Shown piece by piece: positions 57,367 through 64,000 of a stretch of DNA of 64,000 bases. Within the stretch, counting starts at the first letter, position 1, and the number at the start of each line of letters is the position of its first letter. Location of the stretch: NCBI RefSeq assembly GCF_022747945.1, contig NZ_JALDST010000001.1, positions 310,001 through 374,000 of the forward strand, read 5' to 3'. The notes under the pieces are model-generated. The model was not told where the DNA came from. It was given only the letters and a program-made list of their open reading frames with translations, and did no database searches. The position numbers were made by a program, and so were the translations under genes. Origin of the DNA: Micromonospora sp. R77. GTDB lineage: Bacteria > Actinomycetota > Actinomycetes > Mycobacteriales > Micromonosporaceae.

Positions 57367-58140
57367 GTGACCGTGAACATCGACATCCTGCCGGGACCGG
57401 AGTTCCGTGCCACCGAGCAACAGCTCGCGCTGGCCGGGGACGCGAAACGATGGAGGCAGGCCCTGTTGTCGGCGTACCGCGCACTGTCCCGCGAGGTGGC
57501 GGAGGTCGACACCCTGCCCGGCTTCGACACCGTACGTGGTGCCGGGGCCAGCACCGGCGTGCTCCTCGACCACCTGCGGAAGGCCCAGGAGGCCACCATC
57601 TGGATCCACTCCGTGACCGGCATGTTCGCCGGCCTCAACCGGCTGCCGTCCGTACCGCGGCTGCGGGTCCTGGTCGATGCGCGAGCCGCGGACCTGGACC
57701 GGATGCCCTGGCTACGCACCGTCGACACCCGGCTCACGACGGCGTCCCCGTCGGAGGGCCCCGAGGGCCCGGACGCTGTCGTCCTGGACGGCGCGACGGT
57801 GGCCGTCATCCCCCGGCCGGCCGAACCGGAGCCGTACGCGCTGATCCTCCGCCAGAACGGGCTGGCCGAACTCGTGCAGGCGATGTTCGATCTGGCCTGG
57901 CCCGGAGCGCCGGCGCTGCTGCAGGAACCGACCTGTCGGACCGCCGACGCCGAACTCAAGCGGCAGATCATGTGTCAGCTCGCGGACGGCGGCAAGGACG
58001 AGGCGATCTCCCGGGCGCTGGGCATCTCGCTGCGCACCTGCCGCCGGTACATCGCCGAGATCCTGACCGACGTCGGGGCGGTGAGCCGGTTCCAGGCCGG
58101 GTACCGGCTCGGCCGCGACCGTCTGGCGGGAGCCCGATGA
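57367..58140 (+). CDS. LuxR-type helix-turn-helix regulator of the RiPP cluster
   Basis: This 257-residue protein has an N-terminal sensor-like region (ILPGPEFRATEQQ; GAGASTGVLLDHLRKAQEATIWIHSVTGM) and a C-terminal LuxR-like helix-turn-helix (DGGKDEAISRALGISLRTCRRYIAEILTDV). Regulators of this kind (degenerate sugar-responsive TrmB-like sensor plus HTH) are usual in thiopeptide clusters. GTG 57367 has GGAGG 6 bases upstream; an upstream in-frame extension to 57262 lacks similarity. Its stop overlaps the exporter ATPase start. It probably activates the operons from the 47.1-47.3 kb promoter. Confidence 0.88.
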   Translation: MTVNIDILPGPEFRATEQQLALAGDAKRWRQALLSAYRALSREVAEVDTLPGFDTVRGAGASTGVLLDHLRKAQEATIWIHSVTGMFAGLNRLPSVPRLRVLVDARAADLDRMPWLRTVDTRLTTASPSEGPEGPDAVVLDGATVAVIPRPAEPEPYALILRQNGLAELVQAMFDLAWPGAPALLQEPTCRTADAELKRQIMCQLADGGKDEAISRALGISLRTCRRYIAEILTDVGAVSRFQAGYRLGRDRLAGAR

Positions 58141-59060
58141 GCGCCCCGCCCGCGATCGAGCTGACCGGACTGGCCAAGCGGTTCGGTACGGTCGTCGCCG
58201 TCGATCACCTGCAGCTACGTGTCGAGCCGGGCGAGGTCGTAGCCCTGCTCGGGCCCAACGGGGCGGGCAAGACCACCACCCTGGACCTGCTGCTGGGCCT
58301 GGCCCGACCCGACCACGGCACCGTCCGGTTGTTCGGGCGTACGCCCGCCGACGCGGTCGCCGCCGGTGACGTCGCGGCTGTGCTCCAGACCGGGGGCCTG
58401 CTCAAGGACCTCACCGTCGAGGAGACCGTCCGGTACGTCGGCTCCCTGTACGGTCAGCACAGTCGGGCGGCGATCGCGGAGGTGATGAACCGCGCCGACC
58501 TCACCGGCATCGCCCGGCGGCGCGTCGGCCGCTGCTCGGGCGGGCAGCAGCAGCGCCTCCGGTTCGCCCTGGCGGTGCTACCCGAGCCACGGCTCCTGGT
58601 GCTGGACGAGCCGACCGCCGGGATGGACGTGTCCGGGCGGCGCGACTTCTGGTCGGCCATCCGCCGCGACGGGGCGGGTGGGCGCACCGTGCTGTTCTCC
58701 ACCCACCAGCTCGAGGAGGCAGACACCTACGCCGACCGGGTCGTGCTCATGCGGCGGGGCCGGGTGGTCGCCGACGGTGAGGCGTCCGAGATCCGTCGGC
58801 TGGCCCTCGGGCGCCTGGTGCGCGTCACCTGGCCGGACGCCGATCCCGGCGGGCTGGCGGAGCTGCGCCGGCTGCCCGGGGTCCGCTCGGTGGAGGCCCG
58901 CGGGGTCACCGTGTGGATCCGGACCGAGGATTCCGACGCCGCTGCCCGCCACCTGCTGCACCACACCCCGGCCCGGGACCTGGAGGTCACCTCCACCAGC
59001 ATGGAGGAGGCGTTCCTGGCGCTGACCTCCGACCTCGACGAACAGGAGGCGACGCGATGA
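58137..59060 (+). CDS. ABC exporter ATPase (exporter 2)
   Basis: This 307-residue DrrA-like ATPase has Walker A GPNGAGKTTT, the signature CSGGQQQRLRFALAVLPEPR, Walker B LLVLDEPTAGMD and H-loop STHQLEEAD. A C-terminal DUF-like extension follows (VTSTSMEEAFLALTSD). ATG 58137 overlaps the regulator's stop. It forms a pair with the permease at 59057. Two complete exporters in one cluster suggest one for peptide export and one for self-immunity. Confidence 0.92.
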   Translation: MSAPPAIELTGLAKRFGTVVAVDHLQLRVEPGEVVALLGPNGAGKTTTLDLLLGLARPDHGTVRLFGRTPADAVAAGDVAAVLQTGGLLKDLTVEETVRYVGSLYGQHSRAAIAEVMNRADLTGIARRRVGRCSGGQQQRLRFALAVLPEPRLLVLDEPTAGMDVSGRRDFWSAIRRDGAGGRTVLFSTHQLEEADTYADRVVLMRRGRVVADGEASEIRRLALGRLVRVTWPDADPGGLAELRRLPGVRSVEARGVTVWIRTEDSDAAARHLLHHTPARDLEVTSTSMEEAFLALTSDLDEQEATR

Positions 59061-59803
59061 CCGCACCGGTGATGGTTGGCATCAACCGCACGATACTGGG
59101 GATCGAGGTCCGGCGAATCCTGCGTAATCGACGGACCCTGCTGTTCGTCGTCGCGATGCCGGCGGTGTTCTTCCTGGCGTTCGGTCTGCCCTGGCGGGAC
59201 AAGCCGGCCGGCGCGAGGACGTTCGCCGTCATCATGATCGGCATGGCGGTCTACGGCGCGATGGTGGCCACCACCGCCTGCGGCGCGGCGGTGGCGGTCG
59301 AGCGCGGGCAGGGCTGGAGCCGGCAGCTGCGGCTCACCCCGTTGCGGCCGGCCGCGTACATCGCGGTGAAGGTCGCGACGGCGATGGTGCTCGGGTTGGT
59401 CGCGGTCCTGGTCGAGTACGCGCTGGGCGCCGCGGTCGGGGTGCGGATGCCGCTGGCCACCTGGCTGGAGTCGGGGCTCGCGGCCTGGCTGTGCTCGCTG
59501 GTGTTCGCCGCCTTCGGGCTCTTCGTCGGGTTCCTGCTGCCGGCCGAGAACGTCATGCAGATCCTCGGTCCGCTGCTGGCGCTGCTCGCCCTCGGCGGTG
59601 GCCTGTTCCTGCCGCTGGACCTGCTCCCGCACGCCGTTCAGGTGGTGGCCGCCTGGACTCCCGCCTACGGGGTCGGGGTACTCGCCAGGGCGCCGTTGAC
59701 GGGCGGACCGGTCGGCGTCGCGGCGCTCGCCGTGGCGGCCTGGACACTGCTCTTCATGGTCGGCGCGATCAGATTGTTCCGGCGTGACACGGCCCGCGTC
59801 TGA
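59057..59803 (+). CDS. ABC-2 type exporter permease (exporter 2)
   Basis: This 248-residue membrane protein with six transmembrane helices belongs to the ABC-2 family (NRRTLLFVVAMPAVFFLAFG near the start, ALGGGLFLPLDLLPHAVQVVAAWTPAYGVGVL near the end). ATG 59057 overlaps the ATPase stop. It is the last gene of the plus-strand RiPP operon. Its sequence is only distantly similar to exporter 1. Confidence 0.9.
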   Translation: MTAPVMVGINRTILGIEVRRILRNRRTLLFVVAMPAVFFLAFGLPWRDKPAGARTFAVIMIGMAVYGAMVATTACGAAVAVERGQGWSRQLRLTPLRPAAYIAVKVATAMVLGLVAVLVEYALGAAVGVRMPLATWLESGLAAWLCSLVFAAFGLFVGFLLPAENVMQILGPLLALLALGGGLFLPLDLLPHAVQVVAAWTPAYGVGVLARAPLTGGPVGVAALAVAAWTLLFMVGAIRLFRRDTARV

Positions 59804-59869
59804 GCCGGCTCAGGCCGATGACGTTCCGAGCTGCAGGCGGCCGATCCGAGTTCAACGCCCCGCAGCTCG

Positions 59870-60050
59870 CCGCGCCGACCCCGCCGCCGGTGCCGATCGA
59901 GCACCGGCGAGGGGCCGGTGCGGGGCCGTCCACCCGTCAGGTCGGCGGCGCGACGCTCGGCAGCTTCGCCGCGCAGGTGGTCTGCGCCCCCTGCCAGGTC
60001 GCCTCGTCGACGCCCTCCGGCTTGGGCAGGCCCCCACCTCCCGGTCGGCC
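59870..60050. repeat. Direct repeat, right copy
   Basis: Partner of 32265-32440, in the same orientation, about 27.6 kb away. It includes the hairpin CCGGTGCCGATCGAGCACCGG region at 59887-59907 and the 3' end of the lipoprotein-type gene. Confidence 0.75.
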
Positions 60051-60056
60051 CCGTGC
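59937..60056 (-). pseudogene. Fragment of small lipoprotein gene (3' end)
   Basis: Read on the minus strand it gives GLPKPEGVDEATWQGAQTTCAAKL and a stop, the same ending as the broken gene at 32327. No start or signal sequence is seen upstream within the window, so only the last 40 codons remain. Confidence 0.65.
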
Positions 60057-60224
60057 CGGCGGCGCACCTGCCACCACGAAAGAGGTCACCGATCGGGGAC
60101 TGACAGGTCATGACGTGATCGATAGCTTCGGGCGAAAGGTGAGGCTGTGGCCTGTTCGACCTAACCCCGGCACGAGTGTGCGCCGCCGCCGGCCGCAGTC
60201 ACCGACCCCGACCGGAGGACCTTC

Positions 60225-60548
60225 ATGACCAGGACCCGCAGGACGATGACAGCCCTCGCCACCGCGGCATTGGCCGTCACGGCGGCGACGGGTGCCGCCT
60301 CCCCGGCACAGGCCGCCAACATCCAGTACTTCTCGGGCTACTCGACAGCGGTGATCGGTGGCGGGCCCGGCAACACGATCCAGGACGCACTCATCCGCGC
60401 CCAGGCCAACGCCGAGGCGAGCATGCGCGCATACGAGCAGCAGTTCGGCAAGACCTGCATGGTGACCTACCGCGACGGCAACTGGCAGAGTGGCGGCGGC
60501 TACGGCGTCATCCTCGCCGACTACCAGATCACCGCCAATTGCATCTGA
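60225..60548 (+). CDS. Small secreted protein of unknown function
   Basis: A 107-residue protein with a clear signal peptide (residues 1-31, AxA near SPAQAA) and a mature part of about 76 residues. Two cysteines (in KTCMVTY and the terminal TANCI) could form one disulfide. GGAGG is 7 bases before the ATG. The mature part (YRDGNWQSGGGYGVILADYQITA) looks like a small beta-rich domain. It lies beside the RiPP cluster but has no known link to it. Confidence 0.8.
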   Translation: MTRTRRTMTALATAALAVTAATGAASPAQAANIQYFSGYSTAVIGGGPGNTIQDALIRAQANAEASMRAYEQQFGKTCMVTYRDGNWQSGGGYGVILADYQITANCI

Positions 60549-60883
60549 TCACCGCCGCCCGGGGGCGCGCCGTCACCAGGCGCGCTCCCGGGCGGCGTCG
60601 ACCCGACGCACCGCACCAGGTCGTGGTCGCCGTCGACCGCGTACGCGCGGGCGTCCCCCTCGTGAGGGTGAGCCGTCGGCGAGGCCACGTCCAGCGGCGG
60701 CGCCGGGAAGTACGCAGTGCTGCTGAGCCGTTGACGATCCACCGGCGACGTCGACACGAGCCCGCCGGTGCTCCGCACCCGGAACCGCCGATCCGCCCGC
60801 TACGCGGCCCGGCCCCCTTCGGACGCCTCGCCCCGGAACGCTTCGCCGCCGACCGAAGGGTTCCGGTCCTATCGTCGACGACC
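60549..60883. other. Intergenic region, hairpin only
   Basis: About 335 bases between the secreted protein and the flavin-reductase-like gene. Apart from the hairpin at 60554-60596 I see no gene or operator; reading frames here lack ribosome binding sites and similarity. Confidence 0.5.
60554..60596. terminator. Terminator hairpin
   Basis: An 18-base stem (GCCGCCCGGGGGCGCGCC with its complement, one G-T wobble) and 7-base loop begin 5 bases after the preceding stop codon. Confidence 0.85.
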
Positions 60884-61531
60884 ATGCCGAGCACGAGCGA
60901 CCCGACGGTCCGCGCCCATGTCACGATCCGCCCGAAGATTCTCTACTTCGGCACCCCGGTGGTGCTGCTGAGCACCGAGAACGAGGACGGCAGCGCCAAC
61001 CTCGCCCCGATCTCCTCCGCCTGGGCGCTGGGGCGGACCGTCGTACTCGGCCTGGGCGCCGGCGGGCAGAGCGGGCAGAACCTCGCCGCCCGGCCCGACC
61101 TGGTCGTCAACCTGCCGGCCGCACACCAGTGGCGGGCGGTCGAACGCCTCGCGCCGCTGACCGGCCGGCATCCCGTGCCGCCGGACAAGCGCGACCGCTT
61201 CCGCCACGAACCGGCGAAGTTCGCCGCCGCCGGCCTACGCCCGCAACCCTCGACCCACGTACGCCCGCCCCGGGTCGCCGAGTGCCCGCTGCACCTGGAG
61301 GCCCGGGCGGCCCGGATCCACTCCGCAACCGGCGACGGCTTCCTCATCGTCGAGGCCCGGGTCCTCGCCGTGCACGCCGACCCGGGCATCGTCGTGCCCG
61401 GCACCGACCACGTCGACCCGGGTGCCTGGAACCCGTTGATCTACAACTTCCGCCACTACTTCGGGCTCGGGCCGCAGCTCGGCCACAGTTTCCGCTCGGA
61501 GACGCCAGCGGACGGCCGCGACCGTTCCTGA
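60884..61531 (+). CDS. Flavin reductase-like (split-barrel FMN-binding) protein
   Basis: This 215-residue protein resembles flavin reductase/split-barrel FMN-binding proteins: ILYFGTPVVLLSTENEDGSANLAPISSAWALG at the N-terminus (cofactor-binding loop TxxxNLAPxS type) and the end NPLIYNFRHYFGLGPQLG. It probably binds FMN and acts as a reductase or flavin carrier. ATG 60884 follows a 335-base spacer; no strong ribosome binding site is seen, so leaderless initiation is possible. It has no clear partner gene. Confidence 0.85.
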   Translation: MPSTSDPTVRAHVTIRPKILYFGTPVVLLSTENEDGSANLAPISSAWALGRTVVLGLGAGGQSGQNLAARPDLVVNLPAAHQWRAVERLAPLTGRHPVPPDKRDRFRHEPAKFAAAGLRPQPSTHVRPPRVAECPLHLEARAARIHSATGDGFLIVEARVLAVHADPGIVVPGTDHVDPGAWNPLIYNFRHYFGLGPQLGHSFRSETPADGRDRS

Positions 61532-61644
61532 CCCCGCCGGGAAGGGCGCCGGCAGCGGGCCGGCCACGTGCCGCCGGCCGGTCCAGGTCACGCCCCGGTG
61601 CCCGGGGCCAGGTCGCGCAGCACGACACCGGCGGGGACGGGCAG

Positions 61645-61899
61645 TTAGCGCGAGCCGGGGGTGGTGCCGGCGCGGGTGGGGCTCGCGCTCGTGGCGGGGG
61701 CCCGGCCCAGGCCGCTGATCCCGTCGACGGCGGCGGGCGGCGTGGCGGTCGACGTCCGCGGCGCGGCGGCGGCCGGCTGCGGGCCGGCTGCGCCGGCCGG
61801 CGCGGCGACGGACGTCCCGGCCCGGTCACCGCAGGCGGTGACGGCCAGCAGGATCACGACGGTGGCCACGGCGGCGTACGGGCGTGCGGCGTTCGGCAT
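61645..61899 (-). CDS. Small lipoprotein
   Basis: An 84-residue predicted lipoprotein with one hydrophobic signal segment and lipobox LAVTACG (Cys near residue 23). The mature part is Ala/Thr/Pro-rich and disordered (ATPPAAVDG, SASPTRAG). GGGAAGG lies before ATG 61899. Such low-complexity lipoproteins are common in actinomycetes and have no assigned function. Confidence 0.6.
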   Translation of the reverse strand: MPNAARPYAAVATVVILLAVTACGDRAGTSVAAPAGAAGPQPAAAAPRTSTATPPAAVDGISGLGRAPATSASPTRAGTTPGSR

Positions 61900-62023
61900 C
61901 GCCTTCCCTCCTGAAGCGACACAGATGCTACGGACGGCGCCGGCCGGTTGCCCCGGTCCGACGGAATGCGCACATCGGACCGGAAATCGGTGACGCGGCG
62001 GGCGCCCGCGCGTCAGGGCGCGG

Positions 62024-62446
62024 TCAGGGCAACGGTGGCCGGGACGCGCGCAGCGCGGCGGGCCGCAGGGTCGACATGCTGAACCAGCCCCACCGCCCGG
62101 TGACCCGTTTGAACCGTCCGTGCCCGAGGGCACGAAGGTAGCCGGTGTCGGCGCGGGTGTCGACGTCGCGCCAGTAGGTGCCGCCCGTGCTGAGCACGAG
62201 GCAGGCCACGTCGCGGTCGTCGGGGCCGCGCGGGTTGTCGAGGATCAGGCGGGCCTGCACGGTGGTCACCACGCCCGGCTCGGTGCGGATCCGTTCGCCG
62301 GTGCCGCCGCCGGAGAAGTCCTCCGCGTACGAGCTGCCGGAGGCGCTGTCGGACCGCTGGGCCGACCGCCACCGGCCGGTCCCGTGCGCTGCGCACAACC
62401 GCCAGCGCCGCGGCAGCCGCGGCGGACGCCCGGTCCCCTTCGACAC
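62024..62446 (-). pseudogene. Hypothetical gene, probably truncated at its 5' end
   Basis: The reading frame of 140 codons has a credible C-terminal part (VQARLILDNPRGPDDRDVAC; GRFKRVTGRWGWFSMS) but its first codons (62380-62446) are low in information and overlap an IS5 transposase remnant on the other strand. The true N-terminus is therefore probably lost. No family recognised. Confidence 0.45.
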
Positions 62447-62620
62447 GACGCCTACCGCCTGCGCAACACTGTCGAACGCGCTGTGGGCAAGCTACGCGGC
62501 CACCGCGCCGTCGCCACCCGCTACGACAAAGGCGACCACGTCTACCGCGGCACCGTCGACATCGCCGCCAGCGGCATCTGGCTCCGCGACCCCCCACCTG
62601 ATCTGCAAGATATGCTCTAG
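62440..62620 (+). mobile_element. IS5-family transposase C-terminal remnant
   Basis: The plus-strand frame reads AYRLRNTVERAVGKLRGHRA then VATRYDKGDHVYRGTVDIAA and SGIWLR, the C-terminal end of IS5-group (IS1112/IS493-like) DDE transposases. The catalytic Glu region (N-x-VER) is kept, but the upstream two thirds are missing and no terminal repeats were found. It is dead. Confidence 0.75.
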
Positions 62621-62682
62621 GCGTCGGCGGGCGGCATCCCGTCGCGCCGCTCCGCAGCGAGACGGAGCTTCACGTAGGGCCA

Positions 62683-62698
62683 CTGAAGTGCACTTCAG
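62683..62698. promoter_or_regulatory. Perfect 16-base palindrome upstream of YciI gene
   Basis: CTGAAGTGCACTTCAG is fully symmetric and lies 154 bases before the YciI start. It could be a regulator binding site for the YciI-sigma operon. Confidence 0.5.
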
Positions 62699-62851
62699 CA
62701 CGCAAAGCGGACTCCGGCATGCACGGCGGCGGCGCCGGAAAAATCTTGAAGAAGATCCAGGCCTGGCTGTCGATCCGGCGGCAGGGTGTTCGTCGTCGCT
62801 GATGACGGAGCCGGACAGGCCGGCCCGCGACCCAGTGCAGGAGGCAGCTCC

Positions 62852-63214
62852 ATGGCCAAGTACGCGATCCTCATCTACGAAGACCCGGCCTACTACGCGA
62901 ACATCTCGCCCGAGGCGTGGCCTGCGATGGTCGACGCGCACAGCAAGTTCGTCGAGCAGGTCTTCGCGCTCGGTGGGTCCCTGGCGGGCGGGGAGGCGCT
63001 CGCGCCCCCGACGACGGCCACCACGGTCAAGGGTGGCGGCACGGTGACGGACGGCCCGTTCGTCGAGACCAAGGAGACCCTCAACGGCTTCTACGTCGTC
63101 GAGGCGCGTGACCTCGACCACGCCGTCGAGATCGCCAAGCTGTGCCCGGCCCCGGCCCCCGGCGGCGGCGTCGAGGTCCGCCCGGTCGTGGACCCGACGA
63201 CGAACCCGTTCTGA
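62852..63214 (+). CDS. YciI/YCII-domain protein paired with ECF sigma factor
   Basis: This 120-residue dimeric ferredoxin-like domain protein (YCII, DGPF-type) carries the family signatures AKYAILIYEDPAYY, SLAGGEALAPP and TVTDGPFVETKETLNGFYVVEARDLDHA. DGPF proteins are often encoded beside ECF sigma factors with a DUF6596 tail and thought to sense or act on small molecules. GCAGGAGG precedes ATG 62852. Its stop overlaps or abuts the sigma gene. Confidence 0.92.
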   Translation: MAKYAILIYEDPAYYANISPEAWPAMVDAHSKFVEQVFALGGSLAGGEALAPPTTATTVKGGGTVTDGPFVETKETLNGFYVVEARDLDHAVEIAKLCPAPAPGGGVEVRPVVDPTTNPF

Positions 63215-63246
63215 TCGCTCCCCGCGACGAGCCGACCGCGTCCGCC

Positions 63247-64000
63247 GTGCAGGCGGACGCGGTCGCTGCCGCGCTGGCGCAGGCCCACCGCTCTGAGTGG
63301 GCCTTCGTGCTGTCCGCCACGGTGCGCGTCACGGGCGACCTGGACGTCGCGGAGGAGTGCGCGCAGGAGGCGTACGTCAGCGCGCTGCGGACCTGGACCC
63401 GGGACGGCGTCCCGAAGCGGCCCGGCGCGTGGCTGACCACCGCGGCGCGGAACCAGGCGCTGGACCGGTTGCGTCGCGAGGTCACCCTCCGGCGCAAGCT
63501 CCCGCTGCTCGTGGAGCCGGCGACCGTCGATCCGCACGACCCGGCCGACCCGGACCGGCCCGACGCCGCGGTGCCGGACGACCGGCTCCGGCTGGTGTTC
63601 ACCTGCTGCCACCCCACCCTCGCCCCCGAGGCCCGCGTCGCCCTCACCCTGCGCCTGGTCTGCGGCGTTCCCACGCCCGACGTCGCCCGGGCCTTCCTGG
63701 TATCCGAGCCGACGATGGCGGCACGGATCACCCGGGCCAAGAAGAAGATCTCCGAAGCGCGGATCCCCTACCGGGTCCCGGGCCGGGCGGAGCTGCCCGA
63801 GCGCCTGGACAGCGTGCTCACCGCCGTGCACCTGCTCTTCAGCACCGGCCACACGGCCGGCGAGGGGGACGCGGTCGTCCATGAGGAGCTCTGCGACCGG
63901 GCCCTGCACCTCGCGCGCACCCTCGCCGCGTTGCTCCCCGAGCAGGCCGAGACCCGCGGCCTGCTGGGCCTGCTGCTCCTCACCGACGCGCGCCGGGCCG
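63247..64000 (+). CDS. ECF RNA polymerase sigma factor with DUF6596, cut by right edge
   Basis: This sigma-70-family protein is read for 251 codons before the window ends. Sigma-2 has DLDVAEECAQEAYVSALRTW and GAWLTTAARNQALDRLRRE; a conserved CCHPTLAPEARVALTLRL stretch leads to sigma-4 (GVPTPDVARAFLVSEPTMAARITRAKKKI), then the DUF6596 extension begins (YRVPGRAELPERLDSVL, HLLFSTGHTAGEGD). The start could be GTG 63247 or a start nearer 63211, which would touch the YciI stop. This class (YCII partner) is common in actinobacteria and lacks a classical anti-sigma gene. Confidence 0.85.
   Translation, partial: MQADAVAAALAQAHRSEWAFVLSATVRVTGDLDVAEECAQEAYVSALRTWTRDGVPKRPGAWLTTAARNQALDRLRREVTLRRKLPLLVEPATVDPHDPADPDRPDAAVPDDRLRLVFTCCHPTLAPEARVALTLRLVCGVPTPDVARAFLVSEPTMAARITRAKKKISEARIPYRVPGRAELPERLDSVLTAVHLLFSTGHTAGEGDAVVHEELCDRALHLARTLAALLPEQAETRGLLGLLLLTDARRA

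Overview
The window is high-GC DNA from a filamentous actinomycete. Codon bias, GTG starts, leaderless genes, LuxR/LAL regulators and an ABC sugar importer without its own ATPase suggest Micromonosporaceae or a relative, but no rRNA or marker gene fixes the genus. No tRNA, rRNA, CRISPR array, phage or complete transposon was seen.

Layout. (1) 1-8952, minus strand: two overlapping NRPS genes (C-A-T-C-A-T, then A-T-C running off the left edge). (2) 9.5-17.5 kb: a TetR regulator divergent from a quinone oxidoreductase; a MerR-controlled mercury/heavy-metal-type cassette; a TauE/SafE permease divergent from a TetR regulator across a perfect 38-bp palindrome; a secreted gamma-glutamyltransferase. 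(3) 17.6-36.2 kb: a carbohydrate region with secreted GH16, a GH9-like enzyme carrying RTX repeats, a PL9 pectate-lyase-like enzyme, a MalFG-type importer with binding protein, and acid-sugar catabolism genes (SMP-30 lactonase, enolase-superfamily dehydratase, DapA-family aldolase/dehydratase, SDR, KDG kinase, KDPG aldolase, IclR regulator). The expected flow is pectin or another uronate polymer to oligomers, import, 2-keto-3-deoxy acid, KDPG, then pyruvate plus glyceraldehyde-3-phosphate. (4) 36.5-39.7 kb: a LAL regulator and a tiny secreted peptide. (5) 39.8-59.8 kb: a RiPP cluster of thiopeptide type. (6) 59.9-64 kb: a gene fragment, small secreted or lipoproteins, a flavin-reductase-like protein, an IS5 remnant, and a YciI/ECF sigma pair cut by the right edge.

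The RiPP cluster is the most interesting part. A 65-residue precursor (47326-47523) has a lactazole-like leader motif (VALPDMGAS), followed by an unusual hydrophobic/acidic stretch and a Ser-rich end with two terminal Cys. Downstream on the plus strand are a pyridine-synthase-like protein, a tRNA-Glu-dependent LanB-type dehydratase, an RRE/ocin-ThiF-like protein, a YcaO cyclodehydratase, a SagB-type dehydrogenase, a thiopeptide elimination-domain protein, a LuxR-type regulator and an ABC exporter. Divergently, on the minus strand, are a second ABC exporter, a two-subunit M16 peptidase, and a second ThiF-like plus dehydrogenase pair. Neither the pair duplication nor the M16 heterodimer is usual for thiopeptides.

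Several genes (both ThiF-like proteins, YcaO, both dehydrogenases, the M16 alpha subunit, the KDPG aldolase and a lipoprotein) can be read only across frame changes. Conserved sequence continues on both sides, so most are probably base-calling or assembly indels in GC runs, but real decay cannot be excluded.
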